DNA of 64,000 nucleotides from positions 29,122 to 93,121 of the forward strand of contig NZ_RXHJ01000013.1 of NCBI RefSeq assembly GCF_003955685.1, read 5' to 3'. Both the position numbers and the translations under genes were made by a program. The stretch comes from Corynebacterium hylobatis. Its GTDB lineage: Bacteria; Actinomycetota; Actinomycetes; Mycobacteriales; Mycobacteriaceae. Numbering within the stretch: position 1 is the stretch's first letter; each line of letters begins with the position of its first letter. Below, one piece after another: positions 49,906 to 58,125 of the stretch. The notes beneath the pieces are model-generated. The model had not been told where the DNA came from and ran no database searches. It saw nothing but the letters and a program-made list of their open reading frames with translations.

Positions 49906-51261
49906 TCAGCCGTGGTGGCGGCTGTGGTCGGCGGGGTCGGTATCCCCGGAGACCAGTGACTGCAGGCGGGCCAGATCCTCCGGGTGCAGGTCGGGTCGCT
50001 CCGCCAGGGACTCCAGCAGCATCCGCATCTGGTGTTCCAGGGCCGGGACAAGTTCCGGGCGGTCCTCCTCCTCGACGTGGGTCATGAGCATCCGCAGGAT
50101 CCGCAGCAGCGCCGCGGCCACCTCGGTGTGGTTGACGCCGTCCTGGCGGAGCTGGTCAAAACCGTGGGCGATGTACTCCTCATGGGAGAGATTCCAGGGC
50201 TGCACCAGCACCCGGTCCTCCCTGTCCTGCAGGGCCGGAGGTGGCAGCGGGGTGGCCAGCACAGTGCGCAGCAGGCTGCCCAGACGCAGGGTGACCTCGA
50301 TGGCGGTGGTCGGGTCGTTGATGTCCGGGCCGAGGGCGCGCAGCCCGATGTCGACGAGCTGGCGGACTGCGAAATCGACGTCCTGGAGCATCCGCCTGGT
50401 GTCAGAGACCTCGACTGCCGCGGCCAGTTCCCGCCGGTTGCGCTCTGGAGGTGCGGGCCACACCGTCAGCAGCGGTTCCCCGGCGTGGATGTAGGCGCCC
50501 ACCCGGGTCTCCATCCGCACGACCGCCCCAGGTGGGGCAGCGTGGAGGAGCTGGCGGTTGTCCACCTGGCTGATCCAGCCGTGGCCGGTGGCGTGGATGA
50601 CTGCGGCATCGCGGGGCACGTCCCGGTACTCGCTAATATCGACCTCGTGCAGGTCTGCGGGCACCGTGTCCAGGGCTTCGGCAACCTTTTCCCCCTCATC
50701 CGCGATGAGCCGGGCGACGTTGCCCACCTGCAGGCCGTGGGCCAGATGATCCAGGTGGATGATGATGCCGATCACCGTGACCAGGGTGAGCACCACCGCG
50801 ATGGTCAGGGAGATCTGCGGGGCAGGGTCGGTGGCCTCCCCACTGACATTGGGCAGGACGAGAACGCAGTAGAAGAACGTGCCCACGAGCAGGCCGATGA
50901 CCCGCTGGCTCAACCGGTCCCGGATGAATGACCGCATCACCCGCGGCGAAAACTGGTCACTGGCCAGCTGCAGGCTGACCACCGTCAGGGAGAAGACCAC
51001 GCCGACGGTGGTGATCATCGCCCCGGCGACGGTGGACAGCAACCACGTGGCTGCGTTACTGCTCATGGACAGGGTGAGCGGGATCCCGGCACCGTGGCCG
51101 AGGGCGTCATCGAGCATGGTGGCACCGACCGCCAGTGCGATGCCGGCCAGCATGATCAGAGCCGGGTGGAGGAAGAGACTGTCAGCGAAGCTGTCCCGGA
51201 ACGACGCGATCCGCAACCGCCACGATCTGCCTGCCCGCTCCGCCACCGCCACTCCTCTCAC
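49906..51261 (-). CDS. DUF2254 membrane protein
   Basis: 451 residues. Four membrane segments in the N-terminal 165 residues (about 34-52, 72-98, 118-138 and 146-168) and a soluble C-terminal half. SFIRDRLSQRVIGLLVGTFFYCVLVLP, VGNVARLIADEGEKVAEAL and GPDINDPTTAIE are the phrases of this family. Function unknown; some members are suggested channels. Start at 51261; two in-frame GTG/ATG alternatives exist. Convergent with the exonuclease gene (six bases). Confidence 0.85.
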   Translation of the reverse strand: MRGVAVAERAGRSWRLRIASFRDSFADSLFLHPALIMLAGIALAVGATMLDDALGHGAGIPLTLSMSSNAATWLLSTVAGAMITTVGVVFSLTVVSLQLASDQFSPRVMRSFIRDRLSQRVIGLLVGTFFYCVLVLPNVSGEATDPAPQISLTIAVVLTLVTVIGIIIHLDHLAHGLQVGNVARLIADEGEKVAEALDTVPADLHEVDISEYRDVPRDAAVIHATGHGWISQVDNRQLLHAAPPGAVVRMETRVGAYIHAGEPLLTVWPAPPERNRRELAAAVEVSDTRRMLQDVDFAVRQLVDIGLRALGPDINDPTTAIEVTLRLGSLLRTVLATPLPPPALQDREDRVLVQPWNLSHEEYIAHGFDQLRQDGVNHTEVAAALLRILRMLMTHVEEEDRPELVPALEHQMRMLLESLAERPDLHPEDLARLQSLVSGDTDPADHSRHHG

Positions 51262-51488
51262 CTGCCGAACAATGACCGGAGTCTACCGAATACCTGGGTG
51301 ACCGGTTCTGCGGTCGCACCCCCGAGACAACGCGCCGCATGCAGCACATCCTCGTCGCCGGGTGGGGGTTCCTGACCCCACAGTAGAAGCAAAATATGAC
51401 GAGAAAATTCCCCGCGGCGGGAACCTCCGACCCATTTTCCGGGTCCAACAGTGGTGGAGACACCGACACATAAGGAGACCGCGAGACC

Positions 51489-52037
51489 ATGACCGCACCG
51501 ACCCTGTCCCCCACTACCCTGCTGCCCGCCCTGCGCCCCGCCACCTGGCGCACCCACCGGGGTTTGAGCGACGACGGTTTCTGCGACACCGTCGCCACCA
51601 TCGCCCTGTCCCGGGAACTGTGCGCGACGTTCGTGTGTGGGAACAGCGACGTCAGCTACCGGGGGCTGGGGGAACTCGATCTCTCCGCCCGGCAGGCCTG
51701 GGAACTGGCCGCCCGTAACCTCATCACCCGCGCCCGCACCCCGGAGGGCATCCGGGTACTCAGCCGTCCCCACGCGGACGGCCTGCAGGTGGCCATGCCC
51801 GGCGCACCGGCGGAGAGCTGGCTGGCGCATCCGCACACCTTCACCATCCTCGACAGGCACCTCGCCGAGCTGCTCGGCGGACCCGTGGCATGGTGGTGGC
51901 CTGCGGCGGGGCGGCTGGTGGCGGTGCCGCGGGCGGACGTCGATAAGCAGGCGCCGGGAGAGGGGGCGCTGGTGGAATGGCGTCACGGCTTCCCCGCAGC
52001 TGTGTCCCGCCACCCGTTGCTGGCCACTCCCGCCTAG
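51489..52037 (+). CDS. Conserved actinobacterial protein of unknown function
   Basis: 182 residues. No membrane segment, signal peptide or known motif. It starts MTAPTLSPTTLLPALRPATW and ends SRHPLLATPA, with a Trp-rich middle (GGPVAWWWPAAGRLVAVPR). ATG at 51489 with AAGGAG 11 bases before. It lies 48 bases upstream of treY on the same strand and may be transcribed with it. Upstream 227 bases (51262-51488) hold only a possible AT-rich -10 region near 51393 and no gene. Confidence 0.7.
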   Translation: MTAPTLSPTTLLPALRPATWRTHRGLSDDGFCDTVATIALSRELCATFVCGNSDVSYRGLGELDLSARQAWELAARNLITRARTPEGIRVLSRPHADGLQVAMPGAPAESWLAHPHTFTILDRHLAELLGGPVAWWWPAAGRLVAVPRADVDKQAPGEGALVEWRHGFPAAVSRHPLLATPA

Positions 52038-52085
52038 GCTGGCATATGCACTTTTCCTGAACTCAGCACTGACCCGAGGAGATCC

Positions 52086-54569
52086 ATGCGACGTCCCATC
52101 ACCGCCACCTACCGCCTGCAGCTGCGGGGTCCACAGGCGGACCCGTCGGGACGGGCCTTCGGTTTCGCCGAGGCGGCCGCCCAGGTTCCCTATCTGCAGG
52201 CCCTGGGCGTCAGCCACCTCTACCTCTCCCCCATCTTCACCGCCGCACCGGGCTCCACCCACAACTATGACGTCACCGACCCCACGGAGATCAACCCGGA
52301 ACTCGGCGGCATCGAGGGGCTGCGTGAACTCGCGGCCGTGGCACACGAGGCGGGCCTGGGCCTGATCATCGACATCGTGCCCAACCACCTCGGCGTGGAG
52401 AACCCGCGCCTGAACAAATGGTGGTGGGACGTGCTCAAGAACGGGCAGGACTCCGAGTACGAGCACTACTTCGACATCGACTGGCACGAGGACAACGGCG
52501 CCGGCGGCAAACTGGGCATGCCGGTGCTCGGCCAGCCGGGTGACGAGGACAAGCTCGAGTTGCGCGAGGACGACGGCGAACTCGTCCTGGCCTACTACGA
52601 ACATGTCTTCCCCGTGGCGGAGGGCACCTGCGAAGGCGTCGACGATGACGTCGCCGACGTCTACGACCGCCAGTCCTACCGCCTGATGTACTGGCGCGAC
52701 GGGGTGATCTCCTACCGGCGGTTCTTCTCCGTCAACGGCCTGGCAGGTATCCGCCAGGAGGACCCGCTGGTCTTCGAGCACACCCACCGCATCGTCCGCC
52801 AGCTGATCGCCGAGGACCTCATCGACGGCGTCCGCGTCGACCACCCCGACGGGCTGTCGGACCCCTTCGGCTACCTCAACCGGCTGCGCGAGGTCGTCGG
52901 CCCCGACCGCTGGCTGCTGGTGGAGAAGATCCTCGAGGTCGATGAAGTCCTCGACCCCCGTCTCGCCGTCGACGGCACCACCGGCTATGACGCCCTGCGG
53001 GAACTGGACGGTGTGTTCATCTCCCGGAAGGCGGAGGAGTCGATGTCCATGCTCGCACTCCAGCACTCCGGTTCCACCTGGGATGAGACGGCCGTGACTG
53101 TGGCGCAGCAGCAGCTCAAGCGCGAGGTCGCCGGCTCGGAACTCGCCGCGGAGATCCGCCGCCTGGCGCGCGCCATCCGCCGGGACAACTTCTCCACCGC
53201 CGGTTCCGCCGTCGATGAGCAGGATCTGACCACCACCATCATCGAACTGGTCGCGGCGATGCCCGTCTACCGCGCCGACTATCTCTCGCTGTCGCGCGTC
53301 ACCGCCACCGTCGTCGCCGAGATGTCACGCCGTTTCCCCTCCCGCCGCACCGCACTCGACCTCATCGTCGCCGCCCTCAACGCCAACGGGGAGGCCAAGA
53401 TCCGCTTCGCGCAGGTCTGCGGTGCCGTCATGGCCAAGGGGGTGGAGGACACCACCTTCTACCGCGCCTGCCGTCTGGTGGCGCTGCAGGAGGTGGGTGG
53501 CGCGCCGGGCCGTTTCGGTGTCTCCTCCGCGGAGTTCCACCTGCTCCAGCAGGAACGCGCGCGTCTGTGGCCGCAGGCGATGACCACGCTGTCGACCCAC
53601 GACACCAAACGCGGTGAGGATGTACGCGCCCGCATCATCGAACTGACCGAACGCCCCAGCGAGTTCTCGGAGTTCATCCACCGCGTCTTCGCCATGGTGC
53701 CGGCCCCGGATGCGGGCACAGGCTACTTCCTCATCCAGAATCTGCTGGGGGTGTGGCCGGCGGACGGGCAGATCACCGAGCAGCTCAGGGAACGGTTCCG
53801 GGCATACACGGTCAAGGCGCTGCGGGAGGCCAGCGTGCACACCACCTGGACCGATCCCGTCGAGGCCTTCGAGACGGCCGTGCTGGACTGGGTGGAGGTG
53901 CTCTTCGACGGCCCCGTCACCTCCATCATCACCGAATTCGTCGCCCCGCTTGCCGACGCCACCACCACCATCTCCCTGGGGCGCAAGCTGCTGCAGCTGA
54001 CCGGGCCGGGTGTGCCGGACGTCTACCAGGGCACCGAATTCTTCGACGACTCCCTCGTCGACCCGGACAACCGCCGTTTCGTGGACTACACCGCCCGCCA
54101 CCAGACCCTGGACATCCTCCGCGAGGGGGTGGACTGGAATGACCTGGCCGCCGAGGCGGATTGCCAGGAGGGCACCTCGGGGGTCTACCCGCACCTGGAG
54201 CTCTACGGCGACCGGGCGAAGCTGCACATCGTCCATGAGGGGATGCAGGTGCGCCACGACCACCCGGAGTACTTCATCAGCGGCGACGTACAGGCCGTCT
54301 TCGCGGACGGACCGGCCTACTCCCATCTCATCGGCCTGGCCCGCGGCAGTGTGAACCAGCCCGGCGAGGAGGGCATCGGCGTGATCACCCTGGCCACCCG
54401 CCGCCCGCTGCGCCTGGCGGAACGCGGGGGCTGGGCCGGTACTACTGTCACCCTGCCGCAGGGGCAGTGGTTGGACCGGCTGACGGGTCGCATCTACGAG
54501 GCAACCGTCCCCCTGACTGAGGTCATGGATCTCTTCCCCACGGCACTGCTGGTGAGGCAGGGTGTCTGA
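52086..54569 (+). CDS. treY: Maltooligosyl trehalose synthase
   Basis: Isomerises the reducing-end alpha-1,4 bond of maltodextrins to alpha,alpha-1,1, giving a maltooligosyltrehalose. 827 residues, GH13. N-terminal ATYRLQLRG and FGFAEAAAQVPYLQALGVSHLYLSPIF; region I DIVPNHLGVENP; region II GVRVDHPDGLSDP; then the LVEKILEVDE and TGYDALRELDGVF region, and region IV near STHDTKRGEDVRAR. TreZ (58126-59856) completes the route to trehalose, which in corynebacteria is also needed for mycolate lipids. ATG at 52086 follows GAGGAG. Its last eight bases overlap the relS start. Confidence 0.97.
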   Translation: MRRPITATYRLQLRGPQADPSGRAFGFAEAAAQVPYLQALGVSHLYLSPIFTAAPGSTHNYDVTDPTEINPELGGIEGLRELAAVAHEAGLGLIIDIVPNHLGVENPRLNKWWWDVLKNGQDSEYEHYFDIDWHEDNGAGGKLGMPVLGQPGDEDKLELREDDGELVLAYYEHVFPVAEGTCEGVDDDVADVYDRQSYRLMYWRDGVISYRRFFSVNGLAGIRQEDPLVFEHTHRIVRQLIAEDLIDGVRVDHPDGLSDPFGYLNRLREVVGPDRWLLVEKILEVDEVLDPRLAVDGTTGYDALRELDGVFISRKAEESMSMLALQHSGSTWDETAVTVAQQQLKREVAGSELAAEIRRLARAIRRDNFSTAGSAVDEQDLTTTIIELVAAMPVYRADYLSLSRVTATVVAEMSRRFPSRRTALDLIVAALNANGEAKIRFAQVCGAVMAKGVEDTTFYRACRLVALQEVGGAPGRFGVSSAEFHLLQQERARLWPQAMTTLSTHDTKRGEDVRARIIELTERPSEFSEFIHRVFAMVPAPDAGTGYFLIQNLLGVWPADGQITEQLRERFRAYTVKALREASVHTTWTDPVEAFETAVLDWVEVLFDGPVTSIITEFVAPLADATTTISLGRKLLQLTGPGVPDVYQGTEFFDDSLVDPDNRRFVDYTARHQTLDILREGVDWNDLAAEADCQEGTSGVYPHLELYGDRAKLHIVHEGMQVRHDHPEYFISGDVQAVFADGPAYSHLIGLARGSVNQPGEEGIGVITLATRRPLRLAERGGWAGTTVTLPQGQWLDRLTGRIYEATVPLTEVMDLFPTALLVRQGV

Positions 54570-55572
54570 CCGGATGGCCCAGCTGGGCAGCCGCTACCAC
54601 GAGTGGGTGCGCGCCCACCCGGATGCCGGGGAGGATTTCGGCGCGGCGGTCGAGGACCTGCTGGCCGATGCCGGCGTCACCTATGACCGGGTGATCGCCC
54701 GGGTGAAGGACTGGCCCTCCATGAAGGCGAAGGCCTATAAGCGCAAGGCTGACGGCAGCTGGATGTACCCGGAGCCGTGGGAGGACATCCACGATCTGAT
54801 CGGCGTGCGCGTGACTGTCTTCCACTCCACGGAGATCCCCGTGGCCATCGGCGCTCTGCAGCAGTCCTTCCTCGTGGAACGTTCGGTGGACAAGACCGCG
54901 GAGACGCGCATCTCCGGTGGCTTCGGTTACGGTTCCCACCACCTCATCCTCACCGTCGACGAGAGTTCCGCCGACCTTGATGAGCTCGCCGACTACCCGG
55001 GTGTGAGTTTCGAGGTGCAGGTGCGCACGGTGCTGCAGCACGCGTGGGCCGAGTTCGAGCACGATATCCGTTATAAGCGAGGCCGGGATCCGGTGGACCC
55101 GCGGGTGGACCGGGCCTTCACCCTGGCGGCGGGCCTGATCGAGCTGGCGGACCAGCAGTTCGACCAGATCGCGGTGCTGCAGTACACCGATGACACCGCG
55201 GGCGATGATGTCGAGCTGACCGCGGAGACCCTGCCGGGCATTCTGACAATGCTGTTGGGCAACCGTTTCCCGGGTTCGCGTTCGGAGAATTACCGCTTCC
55301 TCATGGAGATCCTCGCCGCCGACGGCATCACCACTGTTGCGGAGCTGGCGGCGTTGCTCGACGACGTGGACATCGAGGCGGTGCGCGGGGCCATGCGCTA
55401 CCGGTTCCACCCCGGACAGATCCGGCTCATCGATGATCTGCTGCTGCGCCGTTACGGTCGGGCGCACGTCGACCGCACCGGGGAGATCGGTATGCGGCCC
55501 CAGTTGCGGCCTGCCCAGCTGGCCCGCCGACTGGAAATGATGCGCACCGCGCGGATCATGCGCGAGGAATGA
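54562..55572 (+). CDS. relS: Small alarmone synthetase RelS
   Basis: 336 residues from the GTG at 54562 (or 332 from the ATG at 54574). Only the RelA/SpoT synthetase domain is present, without HD hydrolase, TGS or ACT parts. Motifs: KAKAYKRKADGSWMYPEPWEDIHDLIGVRV, SGGFGYGSHHLILTV, and EVQVRTVLQHAWAEFEHDIRY with the catalytic glutamate. The C-terminal 110 residues are a helical extension. C. glutamicum has a RelS gene directly after treY, matching this context. It should make (p)ppGpp-type alarmones. The eight-base overlap with treY suggests translational coupling. Confidence 0.9.
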   Translation: MSDRMAQLGSRYHEWVRAHPDAGEDFGAAVEDLLADAGVTYDRVIARVKDWPSMKAKAYKRKADGSWMYPEPWEDIHDLIGVRVTVFHSTEIPVAIGALQQSFLVERSVDKTAETRISGGFGYGSHHLILTVDESSADLDELADYPGVSFEVQVRTVLQHAWAEFEHDIRYKRGRDPVDPRVDRAFTLAAGLIELADQQFDQIAVLQYTDDTAGDDVELTAETLPGILTMLLGNRFPGSRSENYRFLMEILAADGITTVAELAALLDDVDIEAVRGAMRYRFHPGQIRLIDDLLLRRYGRAHVDRTGEIGMRPQLRPAQLARRLEMMRTARIMREE

Positions 55573-55583
55573 TGCCTCACCCA

Positions 55584-55589
55584 GTAGCA
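55584..55589 (+). promoter_or_regulatory. Candidate -10 box of the 44-residue ORF
   Basis: TAGCAT 49 bases before the ATG at 55633, right after the relS stop. Confidence 0.35.
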
Positions 55590-55632
55590 TGGAGCGGGTC
55601 CGCACCGATTGCCCGATAAGGAGCACTGTCCC

Positions 55633-55767
55633 ATGAACCTGGTTTCGTCCATCCGCGAAGATTTCCCCGAGGTGGCAGACTTCCTGCATGTGTGGGCGCT
55701 GTCCATCGCGGATTTCTTCCGCCCGATGGGTATTGACTTCCCGCCGGCAGGCTGGGGCCTCTGGTAG
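55633..55767 (+). CDS. Small ORF, 44-residue protein of unknown function
   Basis: Begins MNLVSSIREDFPEVADFL and ends PPAGWGLW, followed by TAG TAA. It has a strong AAGGAG ribosome site at 55618-55623, nine bases before the ATG, and a candidate -10. The peptide is acidic and aromatic with no signal peptide and no cysteine; the middle (residues 12-31) could form an amphipathic helix. Corynebacterial mycomembrane proteins such as PorA and PorH are 45-57 residues and also lack signal peptides, so a surface role is conceivable, but no sequence motif shows it. Confidence 0.55.
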   Translation: MNLVSSIREDFPEVADFLHVWALSIADFFRPMGIDFPPAGWGLW

Positions 55768-55789
55768 TAACCCCCTGAGCTTGTTGACG

Positions 55790-55795
55790 TATCAT
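55790..55795 (+). promoter_or_regulatory. -10 box for leaderless flavin monooxygenase mRNA
   Basis: TATCAT seven bases before the ATG at 55803. Confidence 0.45.
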
Positions 55796-55802
55796 CGTCA
55801 GC

Positions 55803-56825
55803 ATGAACAGACCCATCTACTTCGGCCTCGACACCTTCGGCGACGTCACCGTCACTCTTGACGGCACCCCGGTCCCCCACGACCAGGTGCTGCGTGACAT
55901 CGTCGCGGAAGGTGTCGAGGCAGACCGCGTCGGCGTGGACGTCTTCGGCATCGGTGAGCACCACCGCCCCGATTACGCTGTCTCCGCCCCCGACGTGGTC
56001 CTCACCGCCATCGCCGCCCGCACGGAGCGCATCCGCCTGACAACTTCCGTCATCGTCCTGTCCTCCGACGACCCGGTGCGGATCCTCGAGCGTTTCTCCA
56101 CCCTCCAGGCCATCTCCTCGGGCCGTGCCGAGATGACCCTGGGACGCGGCTCCTTCGTCGAGTCCTTCCCGCTCTTCGGCTACGACCTCGGCGACTACGA
56201 GCGCCTCTTCGAGAAGAAGCTCGAGCTCATGCGCGTGCTTCTCGACGCCGACGCCTCCCGCACCCCCATCCCCTGGGACCGCGCGCCGGAGCACATCTAC
56301 CCGCCCACGGCCACCCCGCTGCAGGCCTGGGTCGCCGTCGGCGGCTCCCCGGAGTCCGTCATCCGGGCCGCCCGCCACCGCATGCCCCTCATGCTGGCCG
56401 TCATCGGCGGCGCCGCCCGCCGCTTCCGCCCCTTCGTCGACCTCTACCACCGGGCCAACGAGGAGTTCGGTCAGCCGCAGGCCCCCATCGGGGTGCACTC
56501 CCCCGGTCTGATCGCCGAGACCGACGAGCAGGCCCAGGAACGTGTCTACGAACACTGGGCTGCCGGACAGCGCCTCATCGGTGCCGAACGCGGTTGGTCT
56601 GCCCCCACCCCGGAGCAGTTCACCCGGGAGGTCAACCATGGTTCGCTCTACGTCGGTTCCCCCGCGACGGTAGCGGCGAAGATCGCCGACACCGTCCAGG
56701 CACTCGACCTGGACCGCTTCACCCTGAAATACGCCAACGGCCCCGTCCCCCACGAGCACAACATGGACACCATCCGCCTCTACGGCGAGGAGGTCATCCC
56801 GCGCGTGCGGAAGCTGCTTCAGTAG
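55803..56825 (+). CDS. LLM-class flavin-dependent oxidoreductase
   Basis: 340 residues, bacterial luciferase-like TIM barrel using FMN or F420. GVDVFGIGEHHRPDYAVSAPDVVLTAIAARTERIRLTTSVIVLSSDDPVRILERFSTLQAISSGRAEMTLGRGSFVESFPLFG runs through the fold's N-terminal half, and LYVGSPATVAAKIAD is near the end. Substrate unknown; this subfamily is widespread in actinobacteria. Overlaps the convergent S4 gene by seven bases. Confidence 0.9.
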   Translation: MNRPIYFGLDTFGDVTVTLDGTPVPHDQVLRDIVAEGVEADRVGVDVFGIGEHHRPDYAVSAPDVVLTAIAARTERIRLTTSVIVLSSDDPVRILERFSTLQAISSGRAEMTLGRGSFVESFPLFGYDLGDYERLFEKKLELMRVLLDADASRTPIPWDRAPEHIYPPTATPLQAWVAVGGSPESVIRAARHRMPLMLAVIGGAARRFRPFVDLYHRANEEFGQPQAPIGVHSPGLIAETDEQAQERVYEHWAAGQRLIGAERGWSAPTPEQFTREVNHGSLYVGSPATVAAKIADTVQALDLDRFTLKYANGPVPHEHNMDTIRLYGEEVIPRVRKLLQ

Positions 56826-57193
56826 CTGTCGTAGCCGCGCAGCCGGTCGAGTTCGCGCCGCTCGCGTTTCGTCGGCCGGCCGGCCCCACGCTCACGCCGC
56901 GGCAGGGAGGCCAGGACCTCCTTCGGCGGGGGCGGCGGGGAATGGTCGATGTAGCAGGTGCGGGCGATGGGTGCCCCGACACGTTTGCGCACCGTGCCGG
57001 TGACCTCCAGATCCAGTTCCCGGTGGTTGACCCACACGCGGACCCGGTCGCCGGGCACGACCTGCTGGGCGGGCTTGACGGCGTGGCCGTTGAGCTTCAC
57101 GTGCCCGGCGCGGACGGCGGTGGCGGCATCGGAACGCGTCTTGAAGATGCGCACCGCCCACACCCATACGTCGATACGGACTGCCTCACTCAT
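56819..57193 (-). CDS. S4-domain RNA-binding protein (Hsp15-like)
   Basis: 124 residues. The S4 fold runs from RIDVWVWAVRIFKTRSDAATAVRAGHVKLNGHAVKPAQQVVPGDRVRV, matching the heat-shock protein 15 family that binds free 50S subunits with stalled peptidyl-tRNA. The last 40 residues are Pro- and then Arg/Lys-rich (PPPPPKEVLASLPRRERG). ATG at 57191-57193. Nine bases downstream of the 80-residue membrane protein gene on the same strand. Confidence 0.9.
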   Translation of the reverse strand: MSEAVRIDVWVWAVRIFKTRSDAATAVRAGHVKLNGHAVKPAQQVVPGDRVRVWVNHRELDLEVTGTVRKRVGAPIARTCYIDHSPPPPPKEVLASLPRRERGAGRPTKRERRELDRLRGYDSY

Positions 57194-57201
57194 GGGCGCG
57201 C

Positions 57202-57444
57202 CTAGCGGTTGTCCTTGTGGTTGACGATCTTCTGGATCTTGTTCCAGTTGTAGAACCCGCCCACCACGGCGACAACAAGGCCGAGGATGATCCAGGTCCA
57301 GCTGGTGAACAGCAGGCCGAGGGCGAGACCACCGACGACACCGCCGCCGACGCTGAGGACGGCGTTGCGGGAGTACCGGCGCACGGACTGTTTGCGCTGT
57401 TCGATCGGGTTGTTCGGGCGACGTTGCATGGTCATGTGTCCCAT
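57202..57444 (-). CDS. Small membrane protein
   Basis: 80 residues (or 77 from the second ATG). Basic N-terminus (QRRPNNPIEQRKQSVRRYSRN), two close membrane segments with glycine-rich packing (VGGGVVGGLALGLLFTS and WIILGLVVAVVGGFY), and a basic tail. No family I can name. It lies one base from yigZ, so it may be translated with it. Confidence 0.75.
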   Translation of the reverse strand: MGHMTMQRRPNNPIEQRKQSVRRYSRNAVLSVGGGVVGGLALGLLFTSWTWIILGLVVAVVGGFYNWNKIQKIVNHKDNR

Positions 57445-57445
57445 C

Positions 57446-58084
57446 CTAGTACTCGATCCATGCGGTCCCCGCCTCAGCGGGGATGACCGCCCCGGCGCTC
57501 AGCGCAGCCAGCGTGGACTCCAGTTCCGCCCGCGCGCCCGGCTCGACGGCGAGGGTGTAGGTGACGGCCGCCCCGTAGTCGGTGTCGGTGACGGATACCC
57601 CGCGGGCCCGCAGGTCGGACTCCAGGCGGCCGGCGTCGGCGTGTGGTACCTCGATGCGGTAGAGCTCCCGGATCGCGCGGGTCACCCGCCGCACCTGCGG
57701 CATGAGATCGCCGACGGACTGGGAGTAGGCGTGCACCAGGCCGCCGGCACCGAGTTTGATGCCGCCGAACCAGCGGACGACGACCACGGTGACGTCGAGA
57801 AGCCCCGAACCCTTGAGCATGTCGAGCATCGGCTTGCCGGCGGTGCCGGAGGGCTCGCCGTCATCGGAGGAACGCTCCACGGGGTTCGAGCCCTCGACGT
57901 GGATGAGGTAGGCGCTGCAGTGGTGGCGCGCATCCGGGTACTGTGCGCGGATCTCGTGGATGAAGTCCCGGGCGGCCTCATCGGTCGGGGTGCGGCGGGC
58001 CAGGGAGAGGAAGCGGGACCGTTTGACCTCCCACTCGTGCATCCACGTCTGATCGGCGGCGGGCAACTGGTAGGTCGTGAGCAT
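57446..58084 (-). CDS. YigZ/IMPACT family protein
   Basis: 212 residues. N-terminal UPF0029 domain with KRSRFLSLARRTPTDEAA, ARHHCSAYLIH, SSDDGEPSGTAGKPMLDML and VVVVRWFGGIKLGAGGLVHAYSQSV, the full family pattern; the C-terminal 70 residues are the ferredoxin-like second domain. Function in bacteria unproved, possibly linked to translation control as in eukaryotic IMPACT. The ATG at 58082-58084 is preferred to the GTG two codons earlier because the -10 TAATAT sits eight bases before it. Confidence 0.9.
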   Translation of the reverse strand: MLTTYQLPAADQTWMHEWEVKRSRFLSLARRTPTDEAARDFIHEIRAQYPDARHHCSAYLIHVEGSNPVERSSDDGEPSGTAGKPMLDMLKGSGLLDVTVVVVRWFGGIKLGAGGLVHAYSQSVGDLMPQVRRVTRAIRELYRIEVPHADAGRLESDLRARGVSVTDTDYGAAVTYTLAVEPGARAELESTLAALSAGAVIPAEAGTAWIEY

Positions 58085-58092
58085 GAGCACTG

Positions 58093-58098
58093 ATATTA
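58093..58098 (-). promoter_or_regulatory. -10 box for leaderless yigZ mRNA
   Basis: TAATAT on the minus strand, eight bases before the ATG at 58084, inside the 41-base region shared with treZ. Confidence 0.55.
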
Positions 58099-58112
58099 GC
58101 CGCCCGTTTGGT

Positions 58113-58118
58113 TAGCCT
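58113..58118 (+). promoter_or_regulatory. -10 box for leaderless treZ mRNA
   Basis: TAGCCT seven bases before the treZ ATG at 58126, 14 bases from the opposing yigZ box. Confidence 0.5.
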
Positions 58119-58125
58119 GGGGCGC

